A stretch of 64,000 nt of DNA. It comes from Hyphomonadaceae bacterium (GTDB lineage: Bacteria > Pseudomonadota > Alphaproteobacteria > Caulobacterales > Aquidulcibacteraceae). Below the pieces are notes generated by a model. The model did not search any database and had not been told where the DNA came from. It saw only the letters and a program-made list of their open reading frames with translations. A program made the translations under genes and the position numbers. Each line of letters opens with the position of its first letter. Within the stretch, counting starts at the first letter, position 1. The DNA lies in NCBI GenBank assembly GCA_019753105.1, contig JAIELJ010000003.1, positions 372,001-436,000 of the forward strand, read 5' to 3'. This document shows positions 51,289 to 61,639 of the stretch, piece after piece.

Positions 51289-52833
51289 CTAATTGCGCGC
51301 TTCGCAGCGCCAGACCAAACGTTGGCGCGGCGTGCCTGTCGAAAACGGCATCAGCGCCTCGTTGCGCTGCGCTACTGCTTCCGGATCGCCATCGCAACCG
51401 CGCCCGACGCCGCTTTCAGCGACGGCTTGGTTCGCGGCCTCGAAATCCTCATCGCTCAACGGAAAGCGTTCGCGGCGGAATTCGCCGTTCTGTGGGTTGA
51501 CGGTGAGAATATCCATCGCGCGCGCTTCGCCCAGGACGATGACACGCTGGTAGCGGCCGTCATCCAGCGGCGCGTAGAGCGTTCGCTCATTGACGCAGAG
51601 ATTGCCCGACGCGCTAAAGCTCATATCCGAGACGCCTTGCGCGCCTTCGCTATTCTCGCGATCGAGCGTGCAGGTGATCTGGCCCGTAAACTCAGCCGGC
51701 GGTGCGGCGGCCGCGCGCTCTTCGCCATTTTCACGCGCCTGCAATAGCGCGACACCAACGGCAACGATGAGGATGGCCGCGATCGCAGCGCCGCCAACAA
51801 TCGCGACAACGCCCATGCGCCGGCGTGGCGCTTCAAACGGCTCCGGTTCGTGATGCTGCACAGTCTCGTGCTGAGCGGGCGCTGCGTGACCGTGATTGCG
51901 GCGGCGCGAGAGCACCACCGCGCCGAGCACGCAAACCGCTACGAACAGCGCCAGCGTGCCGCCAATGAGGATCACGACCGCGATCCGCGTCAGGCGGTCC
52001 GCGGTTTCGAGCTTGCTCGCCAGTTCTTCGTTCTGCTGTTGCAGCGCACCGATGGTGGCGGCGCGTTCGGCTTCGACGCGTTCGGTGAAGGTGAGGCAGC
52101 GTTCGTCGCTCAGGTTCGGCGAGACGCCTGACTCATCGAGAAACTGCAAGAGTTGGCCAACGCGGGTGGAGACGCCGCGTGTCTCACGCGTGTCGGCGCC
52201 AGAGACGTGCCACGAATTCACGCCGATGACGCGGCCGCACTCATCGAGCAGGGGGCCGCCGGAAGAGCCCGACGAAATGATCGCTTGGTGATTGATCGTC
52301 GGGATCGGGTCGCCGGTCGGCGCGCGATCGCGTAGCGACGCAATCTGGCCGGACGTCCGTGACGGCGGCGTGGGCCGCAGCAAGTCCGCGCCCGTAGCAC
52401 CCTGATAATCGACATCGGGATAGCCCAGCGCCACCACGCCATCGCCCGCGTGCGGTTCGACGGTGGAGATCGTAAGCGGCTCAAGATCGGCGCCGCCGCC
52501 TTGAAACTCGAGGAGCGCCAGTTCGGTCAGCGGCGAGTAAGCGATGATGCGCGCCGTCAGTAGGCCATCGCCCGATGGCGGCACGACGGCGATGCCGTAC
52601 TCCGGGCGCTGCCGCGCGGGCGCCACCACGTGTGCGTTGGTCACCACAAGATTGGGGCCGACGACGAAGCCAGAGCCGGAGCCGTAAAGCATCCGCCCTT
52701 CAGGCGTCTCCAAAATCACGACGACGCGCACGATGCCGCGCTCGGCCTCGTCGATGCTCGTTTGAGCTACCGCCGGGCCGGCCAGCGCAAGAACCAGCGC
52801 CGCCGCAAGAAGTCGCACCACTTTGCGGATCAA
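51289..52833 (-). CDS. Membrane-bound trypsin-like protein with Glu at the catalytic Asp position
   Basis: This protein of about 514 residues starts at TTG 52833, with GGCGGGG just upstream; GTG 52821 is an alternative. A signal peptide ends AVAQ. The protease domain has VVTNAHVV (His) and ISSGSSGGPLLDECGR (Ser), but the usual TDLALL reads LTELALLEF, so the Asp is Glu. A coiled coil (QQQNEELASKLETADRL) precedes two membrane spans (about 290-312 and 345-368). A C-terminal domain with four cysteines (about 380-514; GQITCTLDRENSEG) follows. Activity is uncertain. Confidence 0.78.
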   Translation of the reverse strand: MIRKVVRLLAAALVLALAGPAVAQTSIDEAERGIVRVVVILETPEGRMLYGSGSGFVVGPNLVVTNAHVVAPARQRPEYGIAVVPPSGDGLLTARIIAYSPLTELALLEFQGGGADLEPLTISTVEPHAGDGVVALGYPDVDYQGATGADLLRPTPPSRTSGQIASLRDRAPTGDPIPTINHQAIISSGSSGGPLLDECGRVIGVNSWHVSGADTRETRGVSTRVGQLLQFLDESGVSPNLSDERCLTFTERVEAERAATIGALQQQNEELASKLETADRLTRIAVVILIGGTLALFVAVCVLGAVVLSRRRNHGHAAPAQHETVQHHEPEPFEAPRRRMGVVAIVGGAAIAAILIVAVGVALLQARENGEERAAAAPPAEFTGQITCTLDRENSEGAQGVSDMSFSASGNLCVNERTLYAPLDDGRYQRVIVLGEARAMDILTVNPQNGEFRRERFPLSDEDFEAANQAVAESGVGRGCDGDPEAVAQRNEALMPFSTGTPRQRLVWRCEARN

Positions 52834-54335
<1,502 letters not shown>

Positions 54336-54372
54336 GCGCGGAAAGCGCGCCATAGAGAGGCGGGCGTAAGAA

Positions 54373-55512
54373 GTGGCCAGACGCAGGAGCGGTGTGCGAC
54401 GCGCGGGCGGCGGGCGGAGAGTTCCGCCCGGCGTCCTGCTTGCGATCGTGCTCGTCGTCGGCGGGCTGGTGCTCGTCGGCGTCCAGGCTGGCCGCGATGG
54501 CGGGCCGGGCGAAGCGGTTCAGCAAGCCGGCGATGGCGCAGCTGGCGCTGCCGGCGCTGCCGCAACGCAGCCGGCGCGCGCCGGCGAAGGGTTCTTCGCG
54601 CGCTTGGCCGGCATGTGGAATGCGCACGCGCGCGTGGAAGAGCTCGAACGCGAAAACCAAGAGATGCAGGCGTGGCGCGAACTCGCCGAGCGTTTGGCTG
54701 AACGCAACGCCCGCTACGAAGCGCTGCTGCGCATGCCGGTCGATGCGTTCGGCGAAGGCGCGGACATCGAGAACTCGATCGCCGCCCAACTCGTCCTCGA
54801 TAGCGGCGGCCCATTTACGCGCACGCTCGTCGCCAATGCCGGCGACGATCACGGCGTGCGTGTCGGCTATATTGCGGTGAACGAGAATGGCCTGATCGGC
54901 CGCGTCGTCAGCGTCGGCGCGCGTTCGTCGCGCATCTTGATGCTGGACGATTACAACTCCCGCATCCCGGTCATGGGCGAAGCCTCTCGCGTCCGCGCCG
55001 TGCTTGCGGGGCAGGCGACGCGTCCGCCGGATCTTTACACCAGCCCCTTCCAAATGCAGTCGCCGCGGCTCGACTTTATTGTCGGCGCCCAAAGCCTGCG
55101 CGAAGGCGAGCGCGTCGTCACGTCGGGCGATGGCGGTCTCTATCCGCGCGGCATCCCAGTCGGCGTTGCGCGTTCGAGCGGTGACGGCCAGTGGCGCGTA
55201 GCGCTCGCGGCTTCGCAACGCCCAATCGATTTTGTGCGCATTCTGCCATTCGTCGGCATCGAGCGTCCGGAAGCCACGCAAGTCGAGGACGAGGGCCCGC
55301 CGCTCAACACCACCTCGTCGGTCGCGGCTGTTGGCCGCGAACTCACACAAGCGCCGCCATCAGCGCTGACTGCCGCACCGCCGCGCCCGCGTCCTGCAAC
55401 GCCAACCGCTGCGCCTGCTCCGCGCCCGCAACCGCCCGCTGAACAGCCGCGTGCGGAGCCGCAACCAGAACCGGCGCAACCGGAGCCTCAGCCTGCGGAG
55501 CCGCAAGAGTGA
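54373..55512 (+). CDS. mreC: Rod-shape determining protein MreC
   Basis: This 379-residue protein spans the inner membrane once (about 20-40), then has an Ala/Gly-rich linker, a coiled coil (VEELERENQEMQAWRELAER, about 92-115) and the twin beta-barrel domain with AQLVLDSGGPFTRTLVANAG, GLIGRVVSVGARSSRILM and VVTSGDGGLYPRGIPVG. The last 65 residues are a Pro/Ala/Glu-rich tail. MreC links MreB to the penicillin-binding proteins. GTG 54373 is the start. The stop overlaps mreD by one base. Confidence 0.95.
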   Translation: MARRRSGVRRAGGGRRVPPGVLLAIVLVVGGLVLVGVQAGRDGGPGEAVQQAGDGAAGAAGAAATQPARAGEGFFARLAGMWNAHARVEELERENQEMQAWRELAERLAERNARYEALLRMPVDAFGEGADIENSIAAQLVLDSGGPFTRTLVANAGDDHGVRVGYIAVNENGLIGRVVSVGARSSRILMLDDYNSRIPVMGEASRVRAVLAGQATRPPDLYTSPFQMQSPRLDFIVGAQSLREGERVVTSGDGGLYPRGIPVGVARSSGDGQWRVALAASQRPIDFVRILPFVGIERPEATQVEDEGPPLNTTSSVAAVGRELTQAPPSALTAAPPRPRPATPTAAPAPRPQPPAEQPRAEPQPEPAQPEPQPAEPQE

Positions 55513-56027
55513 TGGCGTTGCGCGCACCGTCGCGCGGCGTCTTGCGCGTGTGGGGATTGGTGCTCGCAGTGGCGAGCGTGATCCTGCCCGCTTTGCCGCT
55601 TGGCCCGGTGTTCGCGCAACCGCCGCTGCCGCTTGCGGTTTTGTGGGCGGCTTACGGTTGGGCGGCGGAAGATGAAACCGGCTGGCGCGCGCCTGTTGCG
55701 CTCGTGATGCTGGGCCTCCTGCACGATCAGCTCGCAGGCGGGCCGTACGGCTTGTTCGCCGTGCTTTACCTCTCCGCCTATTTGGTCGGCCGCGTCGCCG
55801 CTGTCGTCATGTCGGCGCCCAATCTCGTGTCGCTGTGGGGCGGCTTCATTGTCACGACATTAATTTCGATCGGCATCGCCTACGTCGTCGCGCCACTCGG
55901 GCTCGGCAGGAACGTGTCGGTGATGCTCTACGCGCAGGCGGCTCTGATCACCGCCATCCTATTTCCCATCGTGCGCCCGCTTTACATGAGCGCCGGCGCC
56001 GCCACGCGTCCGGGAGTGCGGCGATGA
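55512..56027 (+). CDS. mreD: Rod-shape determining protein MreD
   Basis: This 171-residue integral membrane protein has five or six spans, begins MALRAPSRGVLRVWGLVLAV and contains WGLLHDQL-like LVMLGLLHDQLAGGPYGLFA, the conserved MreD core. The ATG overlaps the mreC stop as TGATG, and its own stop overlaps mrdA as ATGA. A GTG at 55509 is possible as start. MreD is needed for rod-complex assembly. Confidence 0.9.
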   Translation: MALRAPSRGVLRVWGLVLAVASVILPALPLGPVFAQPPLPLAVLWAAYGWAAEDETGWRAPVALVMLGLLHDQLAGGPYGLFAVLYLSAYLVGRVAAVVMSAPNLVSLWGGFIVTTLISIGIAYVVAPLGLGRNVSVMLYAQAALITAILFPIVRPLYMSAGAATRPGVRR

Positions 56028-58015
56028 TCGCGAAAAAGGGCAAGCGCGTCGGTTCAACACTGCCGAAGCGCGACTCCAACGCCATCTTCTCGCGCCGCGC
56101 GGCATTGATGTCGTTCGTCGGCGTCGGCGTTATGGGCTCGATCCTGTTCCGCATGGCGCAGCTGCAAGCTGAAAACCTGTTCAGCGGCGAGTACACCGAC
56201 GCCGCCGACGAAAATCGCTTCGACACGCGCATCATCGCGCCGCCTCGCGGTGTGATCTACGATCGCTTCGGCACCGTCCTGGCGCAAACCAGCAAGGACT
56301 ATCAGGTCTCGGTGCAGCTCAGCGAAATCGACGATCTCGATGCAGCTGTCGCGCGCGTCGGCGCTATTCTCGGCCGCGACGATACCTGGAAGCGCCGCAC
56401 CATCGCGCGCATCGACCGTACCAAACGCTACGAAGCGCAGCCCATCGCCGTTGGCCTCACGTGGGACGAGTTCAACGCCATCAATGTGCGTTTGCCGGAA
56501 TTGCAAGGCGTCACCGCGGACTCCGCCGATGTGCGCGCCTATCCGTACGACATCGTCTACGGTCATCCGATTGGCTATGTGCAGAAAGCGACGCAACGCG
56601 ATATCGATCGCGCTCTGGAGGATCCCGCGCAAGGCCAGAGCCGCGCGATGTACTTGCGCAACCCCTATGTGCGCGTCGGCAAAGCTGGCCTTGAAGTGTC
56701 GATGGAAGACACGCTGCATGGCGAGGCCGGCTGGCGAAAAGTCATCGTCAATGCGCGCGGCGTCGAGCAGGGCGAGGATGAAGAAGAGCGGCGCGAACCG
56801 CGACGCGGCTCGGGCGTGGTGCTGACGCTGGATCACGAACTGCAACGCACCGCGATGCAGAATTTCGGCGAGCAATCCGGCGGCGCCGTCGTCATGGATA
56901 TCTACTCCGGCGATCTGCTGGTGATGGCGTCGGCGCCCGGCTTCGATCCCAACCTCTTCGTCAACGGCATCGGCCAAGCCGATTTCGACGCCTACAACAA
57001 CAACGAAAAGAAGCCGCTCTTCCATAAGGCCGTCACCGGCGTCTACGCGCCTGGCTCGACGTTCAAGATGATCGTCGGCATCGCTGCCAAGCAAGCGGGC
57101 ATGGAAGACAATTGGTCGACGAGCTGCGGCGGGGGCTTCTTCTACGGCGGGCGCACCTTCCATTGCTGGAGCCGCCACGGCCGCATGAATCTGCACGATG
57201 CGATCAAGCATTCTTGCGACGTGTTCTTTTATCAAGCCGCGCTGCGGGCAGGCCCAGAGCGCATTGCCGCTGTCTCTCGTCAGTTCGGCTTAGGGCAGCT
57301 CTACGATGTGAACGTTCCCAACGTGCGCGCTGGTCTCATCCCCGATCCTGTGTGGTGGCGCGAGAACCGCAACGAAGGCTGGACCGGCGGTCTCACCGTC
57401 AATTACGGCATCGGGCAGGGCGCGATGGGGGTCACGCCGTTGCAGCTTGCAGTGATGGCGGCGCGGCTCGGCAATAACGGGTACGCGGTCGTGCCGCGGC
57501 TTGTGCGTGATGCGCCTGGCGTGACCGAGCCTGGCGATCCGCCGCACATGAACGGCATCGAGGCCGAGCATCTGGCGCGCGTGCGCGATGGCATGTTCGG
57601 CGTTTGCAACGAGCCTGGCGGCACAGCGATGCGCGCCGGCAATCTGGAACTCGTACGCCATCCTGAGACTGGCGCTGCAGTGCCGCTGACGCCGGAGACG
57701 CGTGGCTGGGCGCCGGTGCAGATCGCGGGCAAGACGGGTACTGCGCAGGTTCGCGCCCTCGGAAACAACCGCGGGCGTCACTATTCCACGATTGAATGGC
57801 GCTTCCGCGACAACGCGCTCTTCTGCTGCTTCGGCCCGTGGCACGAGCCGCGTTATGCGTGCGCTGTCATCGTCGAGCACGGCGGCGCTGGTTCTTCTGT
57901 CGCCGGTCCGATCGCGCGCGAGATCATGCGCGCCACGCTGCTGCGCGATCCTTCGCGCCGCGCGCCCGCGCGCCTCGCGGAGCTCGACGCCGCATTCAAT
58001 GGAGGCCGCGCATGA
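56024..58015 (+). CDS. mrdA: Penicillin-binding protein 2
   Basis: This 663-residue transpeptidase works with RodA in side-wall elongation. A membrane span (about 27-45) and the pedestal domain (RIIAPPRGVIYDRFGTVLAQ) come first. The transpeptidase domain has the active-site YAPGSTFKMIVG (SxxK), the second motif KHSCDVFFYQA (SxD/N type) and IAGKTGTAQVRA (KTGT). Start is ATG 56024, overlapping the mreD stop by 4 bp; the frame further upstream runs through mreD and is not translated. It overlaps mrdB by 4 bp. Confidence 0.96.
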   Translation: MIAKKGKRVGSTLPKRDSNAIFSRRAALMSFVGVGVMGSILFRMAQLQAENLFSGEYTDAADENRFDTRIIAPPRGVIYDRFGTVLAQTSKDYQVSVQLSEIDDLDAAVARVGAILGRDDTWKRRTIARIDRTKRYEAQPIAVGLTWDEFNAINVRLPELQGVTADSADVRAYPYDIVYGHPIGYVQKATQRDIDRALEDPAQGQSRAMYLRNPYVRVGKAGLEVSMEDTLHGEAGWRKVIVNARGVEQGEDEEERREPRRGSGVVLTLDHELQRTAMQNFGEQSGGAVVMDIYSGDLLVMASAPGFDPNLFVNGIGQADFDAYNNNEKKPLFHKAVTGVYAPGSTFKMIVGIAAKQAGMEDNWSTSCGGGFFYGGRTFHCWSRHGRMNLHDAIKHSCDVFFYQAALRAGPERIAAVSRQFGLGQLYDVNVPNVRAGLIPDPVWWRENRNEGWTGGLTVNYGIGQGAMGVTPLQLAVMAARLGNNGYAVVPRLVRDAPGVTEPGDPPHMNGIEAEHLARVRDGMFGVCNEPGGTAMRAGNLELVRHPETGAAVPLTPETRGWAPVQIAGKTGTAQVRALGNNRGRHYSTIEWRFRDNALFCCFGPWHEPRYACAVIVEHGGAGSSVAGPIAREIMRATLLRDPSRRAPARLAELDAAFNGGRA

Positions 58016-59160
58016 CCGCTACCGCGCTTTCCGGCGGCGCCAGCAACACGCTGTTCGAGCGCTTCCGCAAGCTCAACTGGACGATCATCACAGTCCTCTG
58101 CGCGCTCGCGTGCGTGGGCGTGATGATGCACTTCTCGGTCTCGTCCGGCGCTTGGACCGACATGCCGCTGACCCACGGCATTCGCTTCGTCTTGGCGATG
58201 ACTGTCGTTATCATCGCAGCGCTGCTGCTGGATGCGCGCTTCTGGCTCGCCATTGCTTACCCGCTATACGCGATCGCGCTCATTCTGCTGATCGGCGTCG
58301 AACTGGTTGGCGCGACGCGTATGGGCGCGCAGCGTTGGCTCGATATCGGCCCGCTTTCGCTACAGCCTTCCGAGCTGATGAAGATCGGCATCGTGCTGGC
58401 GCTGGCGCGTTACTATCACCAACTCGATGCGCGCAAGACCGGAACGGTGCTCTGGACTTTGCCGCCCTTCGTGATGATCGCAGCACCCGTAGCACTCGTT
58501 ATGCACCAGCCTGACCTTGGCACCTCGTTGCTCATTCTCGCGGCTGGCGTTATCGTCATGTTCCTCGGCGGCTTGCTTTGGCGGATTGTCGCCGCGGGCG
58601 CGATTGTAGCCGTGGGCGGCGCCATCCTCGCCTACACGACAATTCTGCACGATTATCAGCGCGATCGGGTCAACGTCTTCCTCGGCATCACCGACGATCC
58701 GCTTGGCGCAGGCTATCACGTGCTGCAATCGAAGATCGCCATCGGCTCGGCCGGCCTGTTCGGCCGCGGCTATATGGAAGGCACGCAGAGCCAGCTCGAC
58801 TTTTTGCCTGAGAAGCACACCGACTTCATCTTCACGATGATCGTCGAAGAATTCGGGTTGTTTGGCGGCGCCTTGGTTCTGGGCCTCTTTGGCCTGCTGA
58901 TGGCGCTGACGATGCAAGTCGCGATGCGCGCGCGTTCGCTGTTCGGCAAGCTCGCCGCAGCCGGCGTCGCCGCCACGCTTGCGTGCTACGTCTTCATCAA
59001 CACTGCGATGGTGATCGGTCTTGTGCCCGTCGTCGGCATTCCGCTGCCGATCATCAGCTTCGGCGGCACGGCCATGCTCACGCTCATGGCCGGCTACGCG
59101 ATCGTCCTCAGCATCGACCTTCACCGCGATCAGCACGGCGCCCGCGGCTGGCTCTGGTGA
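58012..59160 (+). CDS. mrdB: Peptidoglycan glycosyltransferase RodA
   Basis: This 382-residue SEDS-family polymerase extends glycan strands with PBP2. About ten spans are visible, with GAQRWLDIGPLSLQPSELMK, the catalytic-Asp region HQPDLGTSLLILAAG, FLPEKHTDFIFTMIVEEFG and VVGIPLPIISFGGTAMLTLM. It is the last gene of the rod operon; a long hairpin follows immediately at 59162. Confidence 0.96.
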   Translation: MTATALSGGASNTLFERFRKLNWTIITVLCALACVGVMMHFSVSSGAWTDMPLTHGIRFVLAMTVVIIAALLLDARFWLAIAYPLYAIALILLIGVELVGATRMGAQRWLDIGPLSLQPSELMKIGIVLALARYYHQLDARKTGTVLWTLPPFVMIAAPVALVMHQPDLGTSLLILAAGVIVMFLGGLLWRIVAAGAIVAVGGAILAYTTILHDYQRDRVNVFLGITDDPLGAGYHVLQSKIAIGSAGLFGRGYMEGTQSQLDFLPEKHTDFIFTMIVEEFGLFGGALVLGLFGLLMALTMQVAMRARSLFGKLAAAGVAATLACYVFINTAMVIGLVPVVGIPLPIISFGGTAMLTLMAGYAIVLSIDLHRDQHGARGWLW

Positions 59161-59161
59161 T

Positions 59162-59237
59162 AAAGGAGCGCGGGTCTTCAGACCCGCATTTGCTCCAGCC
59201 GAAGTAAAGATGCGAGTCTGAAGACCCGCGCTCCTTT
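59162..59237. terminator. Long compound hairpin closing the rod operon
   Basis: Two 28-base arms (59162-59189 and 59210-59237) pair with one mismatch around a 20-base loop, ending in TTT on the plus strand and AAA on the other, so it can terminate both mrdB and pip. The left arm also holds its own hairpin GCGGGTCT-TC-AGACCCGC, giving a cruciform-like alternative fold. Confidence 0.85.
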
Positions 59238-59246
59238 CGTGTCGAA

Positions 59247-60227
59247 CTACCAATTCGCCTTTTCGGCCATCCAGTCCGTCGCGCGGATGAGCGAGTCCAC
59301 GATGCCTGGCTCCAAGCTTGAGTGGCCGGCGTCGTGGATGATCTCCAACTCCGCTTCCGGCCACGCTTGCTTCAAGTCCCAGGCGCTGCGCACTGGCGTG
59401 CACATGTCGTAACGCCCTTGCGCGATGCGGCAGGGAATGCCGCGCAGACGCGGCGCCTGTTGCAGCAGCCAATCGTCGACGTCGAAGAAGCCCTTGTTCA
59501 TGAAATAGTGGTTCTCGATACGCGCGAAGGCTTCGACGAAACGATCTTCATGGAAGCGCGTCGGCAGCGCACTCGGACCTGCGATGGAAATCGTCTCGCC
59601 TTCCCAACGCGCCCAGGCGCGCGCGGCGCGAATGCGTTCGTCCCAATTGTCCGAGGTGAGGCGCTTGTGGAACGCTGTCAGCAGATCGCCGCGCTCAGCG
59701 TCCGGGATCGCGCTCACATAGCGCGCGAACGCATCCGGATACACATGGCTGGCGCCTTCCTGGTAAAACCAGTCAATCTCGCTCTTGCGCAACAGGAAGA
59801 TGCCGCGCAGCACCAGACCCGCGACGCGATCCGGATGCTTGGCCGCATACGCCAGCGAGAGCGTCGAGCCCCACGAGCCGCCAAACACCAGCCATTTCGA
59901 AATGCCGAGCTTCTCGCGCACGCGCTCGATGTCGGCGACCAAATCCCAAGTCGTGTTCTCGCGCAGTTCCGCATGCGGCGTTGAGCGCCCACAGCCGCGC
60001 TGATCCGTCATGATCACGCGATAGCGCTTTGTATCGAAGAACCGCCGCATCTCCGGGGACGAGCCACCGCCCGGCCCGCCGTGCAGCGCGATTACCGGCA
60101 ATCCCTTCGGATTGCCGCTCTGCTCGACATAAATCGTGTGAAGATCTGAGACCTTCAGCATTTCAGTCTGGTAGGCCTCCGTCGCGGGATAGAGGTCACG
60201 GCGGGGCGGGGGCGTTTGTCCGTACAT
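59247..60227 (-). CDS. pip: Proline iminopeptidase
   Basis: This 326-residue alpha/beta hydrolase of family S33 removes N-terminal proline from peptides. Segments include YVEQSGNPKGLPVIALHGGP, the oxyanion HGGPGGG, DQRGCGRSTPHAEL, the nucleophile elbow GGSWGSTLSL and the catalytic His region DAGHSSLEPG; the acid is in QGRYDMCTPV. Length and order match the family. It has no signal peptide. It is divergent from the MFS gene. Confidence 0.94.
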   Translation of the reverse strand: MYGQTPPPRRDLYPATEAYQTEMLKVSDLHTIYVEQSGNPKGLPVIALHGGPGGGSSPEMRRFFDTKRYRVIMTDQRGCGRSTPHAELRENTTWDLVADIERVREKLGISKWLVFGGSWGSTLSLAYAAKHPDRVAGLVLRGIFLLRKSEIDWFYQEGASHVYPDAFARYVSAIPDAERGDLLTAFHKRLTSDNWDERIRAARAWARWEGETISIAGPSALPTRFHEDRFVEAFARIENHYFMNKGFFDVDDWLLQQAPRLRGIPCRIAQGRYDMCTPVRSAWDLKQAWPEAELEIIHDAGHSSLEPGIVDSLIRATDWMAEKANW

Positions 60228-60318
60228 GCCGCTTGGGTAAGGCGCGTTTGCCGCGCGAGCAAGAAGCGCCGGTGCAATTCCTCTCCCGCCCGTCGCTGAG
60301 CAATGCTAGCGCATCCGC

Positions 60319-61524
60319 GTGAGCGCCGATTCCGACAGCCAGAGCCTTTTCGCCACGCGCGCGGCGCGGGTGACTCTGGTGATGTCGTGCCTGTTCGGCA
60401 CCACAGGGGTGATCCTGGTTTTTCTGCCGCGCTGGCTTGAGGTTGAGCGCGGGCTTTCCGGCGCTGAGATCGGCGCTGTGCTGTCGCTGGCCCAGATCGC
60501 GCGCGTCGTGACTGGGCCGCTTGTGGCGGCATGGACCGATAGCGTCGCCGATCGCTCGATGCCGTTGCGCATCGTGGCGGTTGCAGCACTTGCCGCGTAC
60601 GCGGCCTTCTTCATGGCGCACGGCTTCTGGCCGCTTTTGCTGCTCGGCTTCATCGCGCTCTCGATGACGCAATCGCTGACGCCGCTGATCGAAGCGGCGA
60701 TACTGCGCGCGACGCAAAGCGGGCGCATCAATTACGGCGTTGCGCGCGGCATCGGCTCGGTTGCGTTCATTGCCGCCAACATTCTCGGTGGCTTCATCGT
60801 CGCGCGCTTTGGCGTGGGCGCGGTGGTCGTTTGGGTGCTGAGCGGGCTTGCGACCGTGATCGTGTCATCGTGGTTTGCGCTGCCGAACGATCCGCCTCTG
60901 AAGGCGCCATCGGTTGGTGAGGCGCGCGGCAACTCGATCGCGGTATTGCTCGGCAACCGCCGTTACCTGACCCTCATCCTCGCCTGCGGGCTCATCCAAA
61001 GCGCGCACGCGTTCTACTATGGCTTCTCGACACTCGTCTGGCGCGCGCAGGGCATGAGCGCCGAGCTTGTCGGCGTTCTCTGGGCCTTTGGCGTCGCCGT
61101 GGAAGTCGCGTTCCTATGGAGCCTGCCCGCGATCGAGAAACGCGTTTCGCCCGAAGCCATGATTATCGTTGGCGCTGTCGGTGCAACGGGCCGCTGGCTC
61201 TGCATGGGCTTTGCGCCGCTGGGCTTTGTGCTCTGGCCGCTGCAAGCGCTGCACGCGCTCAGCTTCGCTGCGGCGCATGTCGGGGCTATGCGGCTCTTGT
61301 TCCGTGAAACGCCCGAGCATGCGCACGCTATGGGGCAGACGCTTTACGCGGTTTTGACCGGCGGCGTTCTCATGGGCGCGTGCACGCTGCTTTCAGGATT
61401 GCTTTACGATTTGGGCGGCGCGCAGGGTTATTGGGCCATGGCCGCAACCTCAGCCATTGGCGGATTGCTTGCGCTTCTCTTACTAAATCCCGCCCCGCGC
61501 GCCCCATCGGCAACACTTCGCTAG
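60319..61524 (+). CDS. MFS transporter (MFS_1-like / HcaT-LacY-like)
   Basis: This 401-residue transporter has 12 predicted spans, with the first-half motif LSLAQIARVVTGPLVAAWTD and a family-typical GVARGIGSVAFIAANILGGF. The pattern is close to the 3-phenylpropionate/LacY branch of MFS, which moves small organic acids or sugars with protons. Substrate is unknown. Start GTG 60319 is used, with no strong ribosome site. The stop is followed by the mla-type operon about 115 bp later. Confidence 0.85.
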   Translation: MSADSDSQSLFATRAARVTLVMSCLFGTTGVILVFLPRWLEVERGLSGAEIGAVLSLAQIARVVTGPLVAAWTDSVADRSMPLRIVAVAALAAYAAFFMAHGFWPLLLLGFIALSMTQSLTPLIEAAILRATQSGRINYGVARGIGSVAFIAANILGGFIVARFGVGAVVVWVLSGLATVIVSSWFALPNDPPLKAPSVGEARGNSIAVLLGNRRYLTLILACGLIQSAHAFYYGFSTLVWRAQGMSAELVGVLWAFGVAVEVAFLWSLPAIEKRVSPEAMIIVGAVGATGRWLCMGFAPLGFVLWPLQALHALSFAAAHVGAMRLLFRETPEHAHAMGQTLYAVLTGGVLMGACTLLSGLLYDLGGAQGYWAMAATSAIGGLLALLLLNPAPRAPSATLR

Positions 61525-61639
61525 CAATTTCGCCTCTCGCGGGAACATCTCGCAGTCGCAATGCCTTGCGCTCTTTGCCTTATGTTTCCGGTTAGCGAGT
61601 ATTGGTGAACGGGCAGAAAGCCTAAGGGACACATAATTG

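Noticed and set aside
55835-56023. N-terminal extension of the PBP2 frame
   Set aside because: It runs through mreD out of frame; the ATG at 56024 overlapping the mreD stop is the natural start.
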